Below are positions 5,672 through 6,918 of a stretch of 6,918 nucleotides of DNA, in pieces. The first letter of the stretch is position 1; every line of letters begins with the position of its first letter. The DNA is taken from positions 1 to 6,918 of the forward strand of contig CAJWSE010000058.1 of NCBI GenBank assembly GCA_913046275.1, read 5' to 3'. The position numbers and the translations under genes are program-made. The DNA is from an uncultured Phycisphaerae bacterium. GTDB lineage: Bacteria; Planctomycetota; Phycisphaerae; Phycisphaerales; SM1A02. The notes below the pieces were generated by a model that was not told the DNA's origin, made no database searches, and saw nothing but the letters and a program-made list of their open reading frames with translations.

Positions 5672-6918
5672 ATGGCAAAGAAAAAGAAATCTAATAGAAA
5701 GTCTCGAAAACTGCAACATAAAAAAGTTGCACGTACGAATAAGAAACTACTTACGATTGTTATTGCTTCCGTAGCGATTATTCTTGTTGGCTTAAGCGCT
5801 TTATGGTTTTTTGTTGAGTACAGAGGCCCGGCAAGAAACGCATCGGCAGGTGATGCCCTTTTTGCTGAAGGTGATTTCTACAATGCTAAGAAACAATACG
5901 GCAGAGCTGTTTCAAAAGAACCAAATAATCTGACTTATGTTGAGAAATATAAAAAAGCCATTCGCGGGCTCATTCCCGTCACACCTACGGGCGCAATACA
6001 AGCATACGATGAGTACGTGCGCGTTCTTGTTCATGAGGCGAGGTACAATCCAACAGATATTGACATACATTTAGCTATTGCCCAAGAAATGTATCTTGCT
6101 GCTTATCTAACAGGTCAAGATACATACTGGCAACGATTGAGTGGTGTTGCATATAACGGTTTAGATAGAATTGCTTCAGATCATCCGCGGCGAGATGAAT
6201 TGCTACTTTATGTCGGCTTAGCCTCACTTAGATTAAAAGATGCTTCAATGACGAATACCTTTGATGATGAAGGTAATGTTCGTTTCCCTGGCGAAGATGA
6301 GCTTGAAGAAGTGCTTGAAATGGATCCGGGGAATGCCCTTGCGTGGGCGACATTGGCACATGGCCGTATGGCAGTCTATTACAGATTGAAAGACCAAGGG
6401 CAAATTTCTCAAGCTGAGCGTAATAAGTTATTTGCAGAAGAAACGATGAATAAGGCAAGAGAAGTAGCGGGCGAAAGCTTTGAGGTTTCAATGGTCTTAT
6501 TACGTGAAATGCTTCTGCGTAAGAATGCGCTTTTGCAAAAGAAATCGGCCCAGCCCAATTCTGTTTCACAATCTGATTTAAATTTTGCTGATGAACAAAT
6601 TGAAGAAGTGCGGTTAAAAGCAGTTCGATCGTACGTAGCTTCTTTGCATGCCGCAAGAGCAGGCGAACTAACCACGCTACTTATTGGTACAGGAGAAGGC
6701 GGCAAATTGCTCGCAGTAGAGATTTTAGAGGAGACACTCAAAGAAGAACCAAATGATTTTGGCCGTCGCTATTTACTTGCAAACATTTTGGGGCAGCTTG
6801 GCCGTGCTGAAGAGTCTGAAGCGCTTGGTGTTTCTATTCTCGAAGAAGAAGATCAGCCTGTGGGCCTTCACTCTATTGAATTATTTACTATTCGACCAAT
6901 CGTTGCACAATCATTAGT
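5672..6918 (+). CDS. Membrane-anchored TPR-repeat protein, C-terminus beyond window
   Basis: The frame is open from the ATG at 5672 to the window end, giving 415 residues with no stop. The N-terminus is strongly basic (MAKKKKSNRKSRK), followed by one hydrophobic segment at 26-48 (IVIASVAIILVGLSALWFFV). By the positive-inside rule this is a single signal anchor with the rest in the periplasm. Tetratricopeptide-like helices follow: a clear one at 60-94 (AEGDFYNAKKQYGRAVSKEPNN), another at about 209-239 (LEEVLEMDPGNALAWATLAH) and a third at about 345-383 (ILEETLKEEPNDFGRRYLLA, then GRAEES). The protein probably acts as a periplasmic scaffold for protein contacts. It starts 15 nt after the exosortase gene, and TPR proteins (for example PrsT-type lipoproteins) are frequent in exosortase/exopolysaccharide loci. 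This one has a transmembrane anchor instead of a lipobox. No enzyme motif is seen and its specific role is unknown. Confidence 0.82.
   Translation, partial: MAKKKKSNRKSRKLQHKKVARTNKKLLTIVIASVAIILVGLSALWFFVEYRGPARNASAGDALFAEGDFYNAKKQYGRAVSKEPNNLTYVEKYKKAIRGLIPVTPTGAIQAYDEYVRVLVHEARYNPTDIDIHLAIAQEMYLAAYLTGQDTYWQRLSGVAYNGLDRIASDHPRRDELLLYVGLASLRLKDASMTNTFDDEGNVRFPGEDELEEVLEMDPGNALAWATLAHGRMAVYYRLKDQGQISQAERNKLFAEETMNKAREVAGESFEVSMVLLREMLLRKNALLQKKSAQPNSVSQSDLNFADEQIEEVRLKAVRSYVASLHAARAGELTTLLIGTGEGGKLLAVEILEETLKEEPNDFGRRYLLANILGQLGRAEESEALGVSILEEEDQPVGLHSIELFTIRPIVAQSL

Noticed and set aside
6228..6741. Two overlapping antisense ORFs (142 and 110 codons)
   Set aside because: They oppose a clearly coding TPR gene with good codon structure, resemble no family and overlap each other.

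Overview
The window looks like marine or aquatic metagenomic DNA and appears to join two different genomes. From 1 to about 1180 the DNA is very AT-rich (23% G+C by hand count over 1021-1140). It reads leftward as the end of a HAD-family sugar-phosphoglycerate phosphatase followed, 8 nt later, by the start of a GT81-like glucosyl-3-phosphoglycerate synthase. This is a compatible-solute (glucosylglycerate or mannosylglycerate) operon of the sort found in streamlined AT-rich marine bacteria such as SAR11 or Prochlorococcus; the exact lineage is a guess. From about 1190 to the end, base composition is intermediate (47% over 1201-1320) and the genes are of another kind.

The right-hand genome starts with a leftward lipoyl synthase gene (lipA), cut off after the GETDKEI motif. 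It continues in frame into the middle of the phosphatase. The single 477-codon reading frame at 526-1959 therefore lacks the end of LipA and the start of the phosphatase, including the catalytic DxD loop. The junction falls on codons T-D-K-E-I that fit both families, so an assembly or PCR chimera at a short shared sequence is the most likely explanation; a true recombination is the alternative.

The divergent intergenic region (about 1801-2102) carries a pair of identical 12-bp palindromes, one inside a plausible lipA promoter, and a 9-bp hairpin next to a plausible rightward promoter.

Rightward from 2103 come three genes: an outer-membrane polysaccharide export lipoprotein (Wza-like, two SLBB modules, one split by an acidic repeat-bearing insert), a multipass exosortase fused to an EpsI domain, and a membrane-anchored TPR protein that runs off the window. 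Together they suggest an exosortase-linked exopolysaccharide locus: Wza exports the polymer, the exosortase processes and anchors C-terminally tagged surface proteins, and the TPR protein probably scaffolds the assembly. The exosortase-EpsI fusion and the lipA sequence make me think of Planctomycetes (Phycisphaerae-like) or other PVC bacteria, from memory only. No tRNA, rRNA, CRISPR array or insertion sequence is visible.
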